Shown: in pieces, positions 17,898 to 27,727 of the stretch
Numbering within the stretch: the stretch's first letter is position 1
Layout of the letters: every line of letters begins with the position of its first letter
From: Modestobacter sp. L9-4
GTDB taxonomy: Bacteria > Actinomycetota > Actinomycetes > Mycobacteriales > Geodermatophilaceae
NCBI RefSeq assembly: GCF_019112525.1
Contig: NZ_CP077800.1
Coordinates: 1,426,001 to 1,490,000, forward strand
Direction of reading: 5' to 3'
Length of the DNA stretch: 64,000 bases
Made by a program: the position numbers and the translations under genes
The notes under the pieces: model-generated
The model's database searches: none
The model's input: only the letters and a program-made list of their open reading frames with translations
What the model was told of the DNA's origin: nothing

Positions 17898-18737
17898 TCA
17901 CCCCTCGCGGCGGGTGGGCCGGACGTGTCGCACGTCGCCGGAGGCCAGCTCGACCACGCCGTCGTCGGTGCGCACCACGAGCCGGCCGTCCCAGTCGACG
18001 GCCTCGGCGACCCCGTCGAGGGTCGAGCCGTCGGGCAGGGTGACGGTGACGGTCGTGCCCACGGTGGAGCACCAGGCCAGGTAGTCCCGCGCCAGGCCCG
18101 AGCTCACCGGGTCGCCGAGCACCTGCTCCCAGCGGGTGTAGCGGGTCTCGAAGGCGCGCAGCCAGGCCAGCAGCAGTGCGCCGCGGTCGACCGGGGCGCC
18201 GGCGGCCAGCTCCAGCGACGTGCCGGTCCCCGGCAGCTCGTCGGCCCGGGTGGAGACGTTGACACCCGTGCCGATGACCACCGCCTGCCCGGTGCCCTCG
18301 GCCAGGATGCCGGCCAGCTTCGCCCCGTCGGCGGCGAGCAGGTCGTTGGGCCACTTCAGCGACGCGCGCACGCCGGCCACCTCGGCCACCGCCTCGGCCA
18401 GCGCGACCCCGGTGAGCAGCGACAACCAGGCCCGCCGGGCGGCCGGGACGTCGGGGCGCACCAGCACCGAGACGGTGAGCCCGGCCCGCGGCGGGGAGGT
18501 CCAGGTGCGGTCGAGCCGGCCCCGGCCGGTGACCTGGTGCTCGGCGACCAGCACCAGCCCGGCCGGCTCCCCGGCGGCCGCCCGCGCGACCAGCTCGGCG
18601 TTGGTGGAGCCCAGCTCCTCGACGACCTCCACGGCCCGCCACAGGCTGCTCGACCCCGTCAGCGCCGCGGTCAGCGCGGCGGCGTCCAACGCCGGTCGGT
18701 CGGGGTGGGGAGCTGCGGAGGAGGCGGCGTCGGGCAC
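17898..18737 (-). CDS. birA: Biotin--[acetyl-CoA-carboxylase] ligase
   Basis: 279 residues. The catalytic signatures are visible: [11 protein letters not shown], the biotin-adenylate loop [18 protein letters not shown], and [21 protein letters not shown]. There is no N-terminal DNA-binding domain, so this is a group I ligase that does not repress transcription. It attaches biotin to the BCCP domain of AccA3 encoded at 23922. It is divergent from accD with only 20 bp between the two start codons. Confidence 0.95.
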   Translation of the reverse strand: MPDAASSAAPHPDRPALDAAALTAALTGSSSLWRAVEVVEELGSTNAELVARAAAGEPAGLVLVAEHQVTGRGRLDRTWTSPPRAGLTVSVLVRPDVPAARRAWLSLLTGVALAEAVAEVAGVRASLKWPNDLLAADGAKLAGILAEGTGQAVVIGTGVNVSTRADELPGTGTSLELAAGAPVDRGALLLAWLRAFETRYTRWEQVLGDPVSSGLARDYLAWCSTVGTTVTVTLPDGSTLDGVAEAVDWDGRLVVRTDDGVVELASGDVRHVRPTRREG

Positions 18738-18743
18738 GTCACC

Positions 18744-18749
18744 TACGCT
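18744..18749 (+). promoter_or_regulatory. Putative -10 (TACGCT), accD operon, leaderless
   Basis: TACGCT ends 8 bp before the accD GTG and lies 7 bp from the divergent birA start, so the accD core promoter must extend into the birA coding sequence. Confidence 0.45.
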
Positions 18750-18757
18750 ACGGCGCT

Positions 18758-20373
<1,616 letters not shown>

Positions 20374-20377
<4 letters not shown>

Positions 20378-20586
20378 GCGCACCCGTGCTGCTGCAGGTC
20401 GTGAAGGGCGAGCCGTCGGCGGAGGAGCTGGCCGCGCTCGCCGTCGTCGTCGCGGCCCTGTCGCAGGCCCGGACCGCCCGCCGTCGTCCCGCCGCGGTCG
20501 GCGGCTGGGCCTCGCGCACCGGTGTGCTGCGCCGGCCGTCGCAGCCCGGCCCCGGTGGCTGGCGCGCGGCAGGCGGCCCGGCATGA
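20374..20586 (+). CDS. accE: Acyl-CoA carboxylase epsilon subunit
   Basis: A 70-residue protein from a GTG at 20374 that overlaps the accD stop by 4 nt. [20 protein letters not shown] is the conserved core of actinobacterial epsilon subunits, followed by a basic Pro/Arg/Trp tail ([11 protein letters not shown]). Epsilon peptides bind and activate the alpha/beta carboxylase complex. Its stop overlaps the maf ATG (ATGA), giving a three-gene coupled operon. Confidence 0.9.
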
Positions 20587-21185
20587 CCCGGCGCGTGGTG
20601 CTGGCCTCCCAGTCACCGGCCCGGCTGGCCCTGCTCCGGCAGGCCGGCATCTCCCCCGACGTCGTGGTCAGCGGCGTCGACGAGTCGGCGGTCACCGCCC
20701 CCCGGGTGGCCGAGCTGGTCGCGCTGCTGGCCACCGCCAAGGCCCGGGCGGTCGCCGCGCAGACCGACGACGCGCTGGTCATCGGTGCGGACTCGCTGCT
20801 GGAGTTCCGCGGCGAGCCGCTGGGCAAGCCCGCCGACGCCGCCGAGGCGCGGGTGCGCTGGCAGCGGATGGGCGGGCGCACCGGCACCCTGCACACCGGC
20901 CAGGCCGTGCTGGACGTCTCCGGCGGGACGATCGCCGCGCGGGACGTCGGGGTCTCCTCCACCGTCGTCCACTTCGCCACCCCGACGCCGGAGGAGCTGG
21001 AGGCCTACGTCGGCTCCGGCGAGCCGCTGCACGTCGCCGGGGCGTTCACCCTCGACGGGCTCGGTGCGCCGTTCGTCCGCCGGGTGGAGGGCGATCCGTC
21101 CGGCGTCGTCGGCCTGTCGCTGCCGCTGCTGCGCACCCAGCTGGCGCGGCTCGGGGTGCCGATCACCGACCTCTGGTCGCGCTGA
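20583..21185 (+). CDS. maf: Maf nucleotide pyrophosphatase
   Basis: 200 residues. LASQSPARLALLRQAG is the N-terminal substrate-binding motif, followed by ESAVTAPRVAELVALLATAKA, GADSLLEFRGEPLGKP (catalytic Asp) and FVRRVEGDPSGVVGLSLPLL. Maf proteins hydrolyse non-canonical nucleoside triphosphates and have been linked to septation arrest. ATG at 20583 is coupled to the epsilon subunit stop. The accD-accE-maf order is common in actinobacteria. Confidence 0.94.
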   Translation: MTRRVVLASQSPARLALLRQAGISPDVVVSGVDESAVTAPRVAELVALLATAKARAVAAQTDDALVIGADSLLEFRGEPLGKPADAAEARVRWQRMGGRTGTLHTGQAVLDVSGGTIAARDVGVSSTVVHFATPTPEELEAYVGSGEPLHVAGAFTLDGLGAPFVRRVEGDPSGVVGLSLPLLRTQLARLGVPITDLWSR

Positions 21186-21251
21186 GCCCCACCGGTCACA
21201 GCGGTCCCAACCGTTCCGCATGCCGGTGGCGCGGCAGGCAGACTGCCGGTG

Positions 21252-23318
21252 ATGCGCCGCTCAGCTGTCCTGCTCACCGCCCTGGTGGCACTGTCGTTCC
21301 TGACCGGTGGTGGCGGGGTCGCCCGGGCGGACGCCGCCCAGTCCCTGGTGGACGCCGGCAGTGCCGAGGCCGCGGCCCGGGGCACCACCGCCGGCATCGC
21401 CGTGTACGACCGGCGCACCGGCCGCTACAGCGACAACGGCCCCACCGCCCACCAGTGGTTCGGCTCCGCGTCGCTGGTCAAGCTGTTCATCGCCGACAGC
21501 GTGCTGCGGCGGGCACGCACCGGCGAGATCCGGCTCTCCGACGCCGACCGGAACTCCCTCGGGCTGATGCTGCGCTCCTCCGACGACGCCGCGGCCAGCA
21601 GCCTGTGGAGCCGGTTCGGCGGCAGCGGGATCGTCACCGACGTCAAGGCCCGCTACGGGCTCGCCGAGACCGCGGCGCCGGCGAACCCGCGGTACTGGGG
21701 GCTCACCCAGGTCACCGCCCGGGACATGACGGGCTTCTACGACGGCATGCTCTCCGGTCGCGGGGGCCTGGACGGCGCCGACCGCGACTTCATCGTCGAC
21801 CAGCTGCGCCGGGCCACCGACCGCGGCACCGACGGCGTCTACCAGTGGTTCGGGCTGCACGACGGCCTGCCGCGGGACAGCGTGGGCGTCAAGCAGGGCT
21901 GGATGTGCTGCTTCTCCGACGGCTTCATCTGGCGGCACTCCACCGGCCTGGTCGGGCCCGACGCGCGGTACGTGGTCGTCGTCCTGGCCCGGGACGAGGG
22001 GTGGCAGGGCGCTGCGCACACCGAGGCGTCCACGACACGGATCGTGCAGCGGATGTTCCCGGCCGGGCTGGTGCCGCGGGTGCAGGGTCTGATCGGCGAC
22101 CTCTGGTACCAGCTGGGCGGCGCCGGCAGCGTCCTCGGCCTGCCCACCGGTGAGGAGGTCCCCCTGCGCGGCGGCGCGTTCAGCTTCTTCGAGCGCGGAG
22201 CCGTCTACTGGTCGCCGCCCACCGGGGCCCACGAGGTCCACGGGCAGGTCCGGGCCGCCTTCGACCGGCTGGGGGCGGAGAACGGGCTCCTCGGCTACCC
22301 CACGAGCGACGAGCTGCCGCTGGCCGGCGGCGCGCTGGGCCGGTTCCAGGGCGGCTACGTCTACTGGTCACCGGCCACCGGGCCGCACGAGGTGCACGGA
22401 CAGGTGCTCGCCGCCTACAGCCGGCTCGGGTACGAGCGCGGTCTGCTCGGCTACCCCACCAGCGACGAGGTGCGGCTCCGCAACGGCGCGCTGGGACTCT
22501 TCCAGGGCGGCTACGTCTACTGGTCGCCGGCCACCGGGCCGCACGAGGTGCACGGCCAGGTGCTCGCCGCCTACAGCCGGCTCGGGTACGAGAACGGGTT
22601 CCTCGGCTACCCCACCAGCGACGAACAGCGGCTGGCCGGCGGTGCGCTGGGCCGCTTCCAGGGCGGCCACGTCTACTGGTCGACCTCCACCGGGGCCCAC
22701 GAGGTGCACGGCCAGGTGCTCGCCGCCTACAGCCGGCTGGGGAACGAGCGAGGCTGGCTGGGCTATCCGACCAGTGACGAGATCAGCCTGTACGGCGGTG
22801 CGCTCGGCCGGTTCGCCGGCGGTTCGGTCTACTGGTCGCCCGGCACCGGCGGGCACGCCCTGGGCGGCGCGCTGCTCACCGCGTACACCTCCAGCGGTGC
22901 CGAGCGTGGCCTGCTCGGCTACCCGATCAGCGACCCCTACGCGGTCGGCACCGGCACCCGGGTCGACTTCGAACACGGGAGTCTCACGCTGACGTCCTCG
23001 GGCCAGGTCGTCCGAGTTGACGCACCGAGCCCGACGGCCACCGCCCTCACGCCGCGGACCGCGCCAGCACCCCCACCGGCCCCGGCACCCGCGCCTGCGC
23101 CTGCGCCTGCGCCGGCACCCGTGCCCGCGCCTGCACCCGCGCCCGCCCCTGCGCCTGCCCCCTTGCCGTCGGCTCCGGTGGTACCGGCCGAGCCGCAGCC
23201 CGGTGGGCTCGCACCGGTCACGACCCCGACACCCCCGGCCGTCGCGCCCACGACCACCGCCACGCCCATGCCGGAGTCCCCGGCCGCTGAGCCGTCGCCG
23301 ACCACCGCGGCGCCGTGA
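21252..23318 (+). CDS. Secreted beta-lactamase-fold serine hydrolase with LGFP repeats and Pro/Ala tail
   Basis: ATG at 21252 (a GTG lies one codon earlier) gives a signal peptide RRSAVLLTALVALSFLTGG cut near ARADA. Residues ~30-265 resemble a class A beta-lactamase/PBP-like fold: SLVK at 74-77 (SxxK nucleophile motif), SDD at 110-112 (SDN position, shortened spacing) and VGVKQGWM where KTG is expected. The changed second and third motifs make classic beta-lactam hydrolysis doubtful. Six LGFP repeats follow (GYPTSDEL, GYPTSDEV), with EVHGQVLAAYSRLG in several, then a tail of alternating Ala-Pro. The stop overlaps the lipoprotein start downstream (GTGA). Possibly a wall-bound peptidoglycan or ester hydrolase. 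Confidence 0.8.
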   Translation: MRRSAVLLTALVALSFLTGGGGVARADAAQSLVDAGSAEAAARGTTAGIAVYDRRTGRYSDNGPTAHQWFGSASLVKLFIADSVLRRARTGEIRLSDADRNSLGLMLRSSDDAAASSLWSRFGGSGIVTDVKARYGLAETAAPANPRYWGLTQVTARDMTGFYDGMLSGRGGLDGADRDFIVDQLRRATDRGTDGVYQWFGLHDGLPRDSVGVKQGWMCCFSDGFIWRHSTGLVGPDARYVVVVLARDEGWQGAAHTEASTTRIVQRMFPAGLVPRVQGLIGDLWYQLGGAGSVLGLPTGEEVPLRGGAFSFFERGAVYWSPPTGAHEVHGQVRAAFDRLGAENGLLGYPTSDELPLAGGALGRFQGGYVYWSPATGPHEVHGQVLAAYSRLGYERGLLGYPTSDEVRLRNGALGLFQGGYVYWSPATGPHEVHGQVLAAYSRLGYENGFLGYPTSDEQRLAGGALGRFQGGHVYWSTSTGAHEVHGQVLAAYSRLGNERGWLGYPTSDEISLYGGALGRFAGGSVYWSPGTGGHALGGALLTAYTSSGAERGLLGYPISDPYAVGTGTRVDFEHGSLTLTSSGQVVRVDAPSPTATALTPRTAPAPPPAPAPAPAPAPAPAPVPAPAPAPAPAPAPLPSAPVVPAEPQPGGLAPVTTPTPPAVAPTTTATPMPESPAAEPSPTTAAP

Positions 23319-23848
23319 GGCGCGCCCTGCTCGTCAGCGCCGTCCTCCCGGCCGTGCTGCTCGCGGCCGGCGGCTGCTCCAGCGGGCCGTCCGCGCCGGT
23401 GGCCGGCCCGGGCTCCTCCCCCGCCGCGTCGGCGTCGTCAGCCCCCTCCCCGGTGGACCCGGTACCGACTCCGACGGACCCGGTGGCCACACCGGCCGGC
23501 CCCGCAGAGGCCTCCGCGCTCGCCGCACTGCCGACCGGACCGGCCACCGGGACGGCGGTGCTCGCCTACGCCGGCGTCGGCGAGGTCCGGGAGCCCTTCA
23601 CCGGCACCTGCACCCACGACGGCGGCACCACGCGCATCGAGGGCACGGCCGACACCGCCCGGATCACGCTCACCGTCGCCCCGGCCGGCGCGACGGTCGT
23701 GCTGGAGGACGTCGGCTTCGCGGCGACCTCCACCCTGGCCACCGGCCGGTACGACGTCGCCGGACGTCATCTGTCCCTCGCCGCGCCGCTGACCTCCGGT
23801 GACCAGCCGTCGGGCTCGATCGAGCTGGAGCTCGACTGCGGGAGCTGA
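23315..23848 (+). CDS. Small lipoprotein coupled to the LGFP/serine hydrolase gene
   Basis: GTG at 23315 overlaps the previous stop by 4 nt. 177 residues with a lipoprotein signal: LLAAGGC, lipid-modified Cys about residue 21, then a Ser/Pro/Ala linker. The ~95-residue C-terminal domain (from GTAVLAYAGVGEVREPF) has one Cys early (GTCTHDGG) and one at the very end (ELDCGS), weakly like the beta-sandwich of mycobacterial LpqH-type lipoproteins. That likeness is by eye only. The pairing with an LGFP gene repeats the arrangement at 3303-7222, so it is probably a membrane-anchored partner. Confidence 0.7.
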   Translation: MRRALLVSAVLPAVLLAAGGCSSGPSAPVAGPGSSPAASASSAPSPVDPVPTPTDPVATPAGPAEASALAALPTGPATGTAVLAYAGVGEVREPFTGTCTHDGGTTRIEGTADTARITLTVAPAGATVVLEDVGFAATSTLATGRYDVAGRHLSLAAPLTSGDQPSGSIELELDCGS

Positions 23849-23885
23849 GGACCCTGACCCCGGCGACCGCCGTCCGAGCGCTCGT

Positions 23886-23891
23886 TAGAGT
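23886..23891 (+). promoter_or_regulatory. Putative -10 (TAGAGT) for accA3
   Basis: TAGAGT is 30 bp before the accA3 GTG; GAGGGAG at 23908-23914 is its ribosome-binding site. Unlike many neighbours, this gene has a short leader. Confidence 0.45.
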
Positions 23892-23921
23892 CCTCGCGAC
23901 GTCTTTCGAGGGAGTGCGAAC

Positions 23922-25679
23922 GTGCAGAAGGTCCTGATCGCCAACCGCGGCGAGATCGCGGTGCGGGTGGCGCGTGCCTGCCGGGACGCCGGGCTGACCA
24001 GCGTCGCGGTGTACGCCGAGCCGGACCGGGACGCCCTGCACGTGCGCTCCGCCGACGAGGCCTTCGCCCTCGGCGGCACCACCCCGGGTGACTCCTACCT
24101 GGTCATCGACAAGATCATCGACGCCGCCCGGCGGTCCGGCGCGGACGCCGTCCACCCCGGGTACGGCTTCCTCTCGGAGAACGCCGACTTCGCCCGGGCC
24201 GTGATCGACGCCGGGCTGACCTGGATCGGCCCCTCGCCGCAGGCGATCGTCGACCTGGGCGACAAGGTGGCCGCCCGGCACATCGCGATGGCTGCCGGCG
24301 CCCCGCTGGTGCCCGGCACCAAGGACCCGGTCGAGAACGCCGACGAGGTCGTCGCCTTCGCCCGTGAGCACGGGCTGCCGGTGGCCATCAAGGCGGCGTT
24401 CGGTGGCGGCGGGCGTGGGCTGAAGGTGGCCCGCACGCTCGAGGAGATCCCCGAGCTGTTCGACTCCGCCGTCCGCGAGGCCGTCTCCGCCTTCGGCCGC
24501 GGCGAGTGCTTCGTCGAGCGCTTCCTGGACCGGCCGCGGCACGTCGAGGCGCAGGTGCTCGCCGACACGCACGGCAACGTGATCGTGGTGGGCACCCGCG
24601 ACTGCTCGCTGCAGCGCCGCAACCAGAAGCTGGTCGAGGAGGCACCCGCGCCGTTCCTCACCGCCGAGCAGCGCGAGCGCATCCACTCCTCGGCCAAGGC
24701 GATCTGCCTGGCCGCGGGCTACGTGGGCGCGGGCACCGTCGAGTACCTGGTGGGCACCGACGGCTCGATCTCCTTCCTGGAGGTCAACACCCGGCTGCAG
24801 GTCGAGCACCCGGTCAGCGAGGAGACCGCCGGCATCGACCTGGTGCGCCAGCAGTTCCGCATCGCCGAGGGCCTGCCCTTGGAGATCACCGAGGACCCCA
24901 CGCCCCGCGGCCACAGCATCGAGTTCCGGATCAACGCCGAGGACGCCGGCCGCAACTTCATGCCCGCGCCCGGCCCGGTCACCCGGCTCGTCGTGCCGCA
25001 GGGCCCCGGCGTGCGCTGGGACTCCGGCGTCGAGGCCGGCGGCGAGGTGGCCGGCGCGTTCGACTCGATGCTGGCCAAGCTGATCGTCACCGGCGCCACC
25101 CGGGCCGAGGCGCTGCAGCGGGCGGCCCGGGCGCTGGACGAGCTGGTCGTCGAGGGCATGCCCACCGTCGTCCCGTTCCACCGGGCCGTGGTGCGCGACG
25201 CGGCCTTCACCAGCGAGCCGTTCACCGTGCACACCCGCTGGATCGAGACCGAGTGGGACAACCAGGTGCCGGCCTGGTCGGCTGCACCGGTGGAGGGCGA
25301 GGAGCCCGAGCCGCGGCAGACCGTCGTCGTCGAGGTCGGTGGCCGCCGGCTGGAGGTCTCGCTGCCGGCCGGCCTGGCCGCCGGCGGTGCGGCGCCCGTG
25401 GCGGGCGCCGCGAAGCCGCGCAAGCGCTCGGGTGGCTCGGGCGGTCAGGCGGCCTCCGGGGACTCCCTCACCGCGCCCATGCAGGGCACGATCGTGAAGG
25501 TCGCGGTGGCCGACGGCGCCACGGTCGCGGCCGGCGACCTCGTCGTGGTGCTGGAGGCGATGAAGATGGAGCAGCCGATCACCGCGCACAAGGCGGGTGT
25601 CGTGTCTGGGCTGTCGGCCGAGGTCGGCGCCGCCGTCACCAGCGGCGCGGTCCTCTGCACCATCACCGACCCGAGCTGA
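23922..25679 (+). CDS. accA3: Acyl-CoA carboxylase alpha subunit (biotin carboxylase + BCCP)
   Basis: GTG at 23922 with a good ribosome-binding site. 585 residues. The biotin carboxylase domain (1-~450) starts [20 protein letters not shown] and has the ATP-binding [25 protein letters not shown] and the KLIVTG region. A short linker rich in Gly/Lys leads to the biotinyl domain, with the biotin-accepting Lys in LEAMKMEQP near the C-terminus. It carboxylates its own biotin and serves AccD/AccE; BirA at 17898 is the modifying enzyme. Confidence 0.96.
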   Translation: MQKVLIANRGEIAVRVARACRDAGLTSVAVYAEPDRDALHVRSADEAFALGGTTPGDSYLVIDKIIDAARRSGADAVHPGYGFLSENADFARAVIDAGLTWIGPSPQAIVDLGDKVAARHIAMAAGAPLVPGTKDPVENADEVVAFAREHGLPVAIKAAFGGGGRGLKVARTLEEIPELFDSAVREAVSAFGRGECFVERFLDRPRHVEAQVLADTHGNVIVVGTRDCSLQRRNQKLVEEAPAPFLTAEQRERIHSSAKAICLAAGYVGAGTVEYLVGTDGSISFLEVNTRLQVEHPVSEETAGIDLVRQQFRIAEGLPLEITEDPTPRGHSIEFRINAEDAGRNFMPAPGPVTRLVVPQGPGVRWDSGVEAGGEVAGAFDSMLAKLIVTGATRAEALQRAARALDELVVEGMPTVVPFHRAVVRDAAFTSEPFTVHTRWIETEWDNQVPAWSAAPVEGEEPEPRQTVVVEVGGRRLEVSLPAGLAAGGAAPVAGAAKPRKRSGGSGGQAASGDSLTAPMQGTIVKVAVADGATVAAGDLVVVLEAMKMEQPITAHKAGVVSGLSAEVGAAVTSGAVLCTITDPS

Positions 25680-25683
25680 CCCG

Positions 25684-25715
25684 CCGGGGTCCGCGCCGGC
25701 CGGCGCGGACCCCGG
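25684..25715. terminator. Perfect 32-bp palindrome, bidirectional terminator
   Basis: Two 16-bp arms (25684-25699, 25700-25715) with no spacer, sitting in the 39 bp between the convergent accA3 and LGFP genes. Confidence 0.65.
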
Positions 25716-25718
25716 AGG

Positions 25719-27659
25719 TCAACGGCTCGAGACCGCCCCCTTCGCCGGCGTCCAGGTGATGGAGCCGAAGCGGAAGTCACTGCGCCGCCCACCGGGGACG
25801 TCGTACTCCTCGCTCGTCGGGTAGCTGAGGACCGAGTCCTGCCAGCCCATCGACGCCCACCTGTCCCGGATCGCACCCCAGACGGCATGCGCACCGGTGA
25901 ACGGCGTGAAGTAGATCGAGCCACCCTGGAAGTGCACGACGACGTTGGTGGTGCTCGGCCGGAGGAGGGTCTCGTCGGTGAGCGGGTAGCCCAGTACGCC
26001 GTCCTGCCAGCCGAGGGAGGCCCAGCGGTCGCGGACCGCGCCCTTGACGACGTGCGCACCCGTGGCCGGCGACCAGTAGACCGAGCCGCCCTGGAAGTGC
26101 GTCACCGCACCCCCGGCGAGCACGACCTCGTCGGTGGTCGGGTAGCCGAGAGGCCCTCCCTGCCACCTCTGGGACGCCCACTTGTCCCGGATCGCACCCC
26201 GCACCGCGTGCGCACCGGTCGCCGGCGACCAGTAGACCGACCCACCCTGGAAGTGCGTCACCGCACCCCCGCCCAACCCCACCTCGTCCGTGGTCGGGTA
26301 GCCGAGCGTCCCGTCCTGCCAGCCGAGGGCCGCCCACCTGTCCCGGATCGCACCCCGCACCGCGTGCGCACCGGTCGCCGGCGACCAGTAGACCGACCCA
26401 CCCTGGAAGTGCGTCACCGCACCTCCGCGCAACGCGACCTCGTCGGCCGTCGGGTAGCCGAGCGTCCCGTCCTGCCAGCCGAGGGCCGCCCACCTGTCCC
26501 GGATCGCACCGCGCACGAGGTGCGCACCGGTGCCCGGCGACCAGTAGAGCGAGCCGCCCTCGAAGTGGGCCACCGCTCCGTCGCGCAGGGTGACCTGGTC
26601 GGTGACCGGGAAGCCCAACTGGTCGAAGGCGTCGTCATCATCGAGCCAGCGGTCCTCGACCGGCCCGGTGAGCCAGTGGGCGCCGGTGGTCGGCGTCCAG
26701 TACATCGTCCCGCCCTGGAACTCCTGGTAGCAGCCGTCCTCGGGCAGCTCGCCGCACGTCTCCTGGCCGAGCACTCCACCCAGGGGACCGGCGGATCCGC
26801 CGGCAGCCTCGTAGGCCTCGCCGATCGCCCCTCCGGACAGCAGAGGACCCGAGGGGACCGGGACCGGCTGCGGGGCCCACGGGGGCGTCGGCTCCCCGGC
26901 TCCGGGGGCCACCGGGGAGGTCGGCGCGCTCTGCCGGCTCTCACCGGCTGCGTTGGTGGCGGTGACCGTGAACGTGTAGGCCGTCCCCTGGGTCAGGTCC
27001 CGTACCCAGGCGGCACGTCCCGGCGACTCCAGGAGCACCTCGTAGCGCACCGGTTGCGGCACCGCGGACCCGCTCGCGTAGGCCCGGAGCGTGTAGCTGT
27101 CGATCGGGTAGCCGTTGCCTGCCGGGACCGGCCAGCTCACCAGCACGCTGCCGGGGAGCGGAGACGCCGTCACGGACGAGGGCGGGTCGGGAACGGCTCC
27201 GCCGGTGGTGTGCGTGGTGAGGGGGACGCTCGGGTACCCGGGTCCGACCTCGTTGGCGGCGGTCACCGACACCCGGTAGATCGAGCTGCGCACCAGCCCG
27301 GTCACCCGAGTGGTGGTCACTGCGCCGGGGACCGTCACGCTGACGGTGTCGGACTCGACGCCGGCCCGCCACACACCTGCGGTGACCGTGTAGGACGTCG
27401 GGGACCCGCCCTCCGCCGAGGGCGCGGTCCACGAGACGGTCAGGCTCTCGTCGTCGCCGGACGCGGTGACCCCGGTCGGCACGTCCGGGACGGCGACGGC
27501 CGCAGCACCAGGGGCCCCGACGACGTCCGGCTGCCCGCCGGACCCGGCCGGTGCGGCACCGGCCGGGGACGCCGTGAGCAGCAACGGTCCGGTGACCAGG
27601 AACGCGGCCAGGGCCAGCAGCGAGGCTCGGCTGCGCCTCGGGGGGTGGTGACGCGACAT
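25719..27659 (-). CDS. Secreted protein with two FN3 domains and seven LGFP repeats
   Basis: ATG at 27659 gives a clear signal peptide (SRHHPPRRSRASLLALAAFL, cut near SPAGAAPA), and a TACTGT hexamer lies 7 bp upstream. 646 residues. Two fibronectin type III domains follow (about 50-150, DVPTGVTASGDDESLTVSW; and 155-255, DPPSSVTASPLPGSVLVSW). About seven LGFP repeats come next; the first has a Cys pair (TCGELPEDGC) and the last is the cap form with SYPTSEEY. No catalytic module is visible, so it is probably a wall-bound adhesin or scaffold. It lies 68 bp downstream of the subtilase/LGFP gene in the same direction and shares its FN3-LGFP half, suggesting duplication. Confidence 0.82.
   Translation of the reverse strand: MSRHHPPRRSRASLLALAAFLVTGPLLLTASPAGAAPAGSGGQPDVVGAPGAAAVAVPDVPTGVTASGDDESLTVSWTAPSAEGGSPTSYTVTAGVWRAGVESDTVSVTVPGAVTTTRVTGLVRSSIYRVSVTAANEVGPGYPSVPLTTHTTGGAVPDPPSSVTASPLPGSVLVSWPVPAGNGYPIDSYTLRAYASGSAVPQPVRYEVLLESPGRAAWVRDLTQGTAYTFTVTATNAAGESRQSAPTSPVAPGAGEPTPPWAPQPVPVPSGPLLSGGAIGEAYEAAGGSAGPLGGVLGQETCGELPEDGCYQEFQGGTMYWTPTTGAHWLTGPVEDRWLDDDDAFDQLGFPVTDQVTLRDGAVAHFEGGSLYWSPGTGAHLVRGAIRDRWAALGWQDGTLGYPTADEVALRGGAVTHFQGGSVYWSPATGAHAVRGAIRDRWAALGWQDGTLGYPTTDEVGLGGGAVTHFQGGSVYWSPATGAHAVRGAIRDKWASQRWQGGPLGYPTTDEVVLAGGAVTHFQGGSVYWSPATGAHVVKGAVRDRWASLGWQDGVLGYPLTDETLLRPSTTNVVVHFQGGSIYFTPFTGAHAVWGAIRDRWASMGWQDSVLSYPTSEEYDVPGGRRSDFRFGSITWTPAKGAVSSR
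26185..26426 (-). repeat. Near-identical 156-bp tandem repeats inside the FN3/LGFP gene
   Basis: A block of more than 80 bp starting at 26185 recurs essentially unchanged from 26341, exactly 156 bp (52 codons) away. Synonymous positions match too, so the copies are recent or kept alike by recombination. Confidence 0.75.
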
Positions 27660-27666
27660 GAGCTGG

Positions 27667-27672
27667 ACAGTA
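27667..27672 (-). promoter_or_regulatory. Putative -10 (TACTGT), FN3/LGFP gene, leaderless
   Basis: TACTGT on the minus strand, 7 bp before the ATG at 27659. Confidence 0.45.
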
Positions 27673-27727
27673 ACGGCGAGGTTCCCGCAGGTCAGTGCGG
27701 CGAGCCGTGTCCTGCGGGGAGAGTCGC

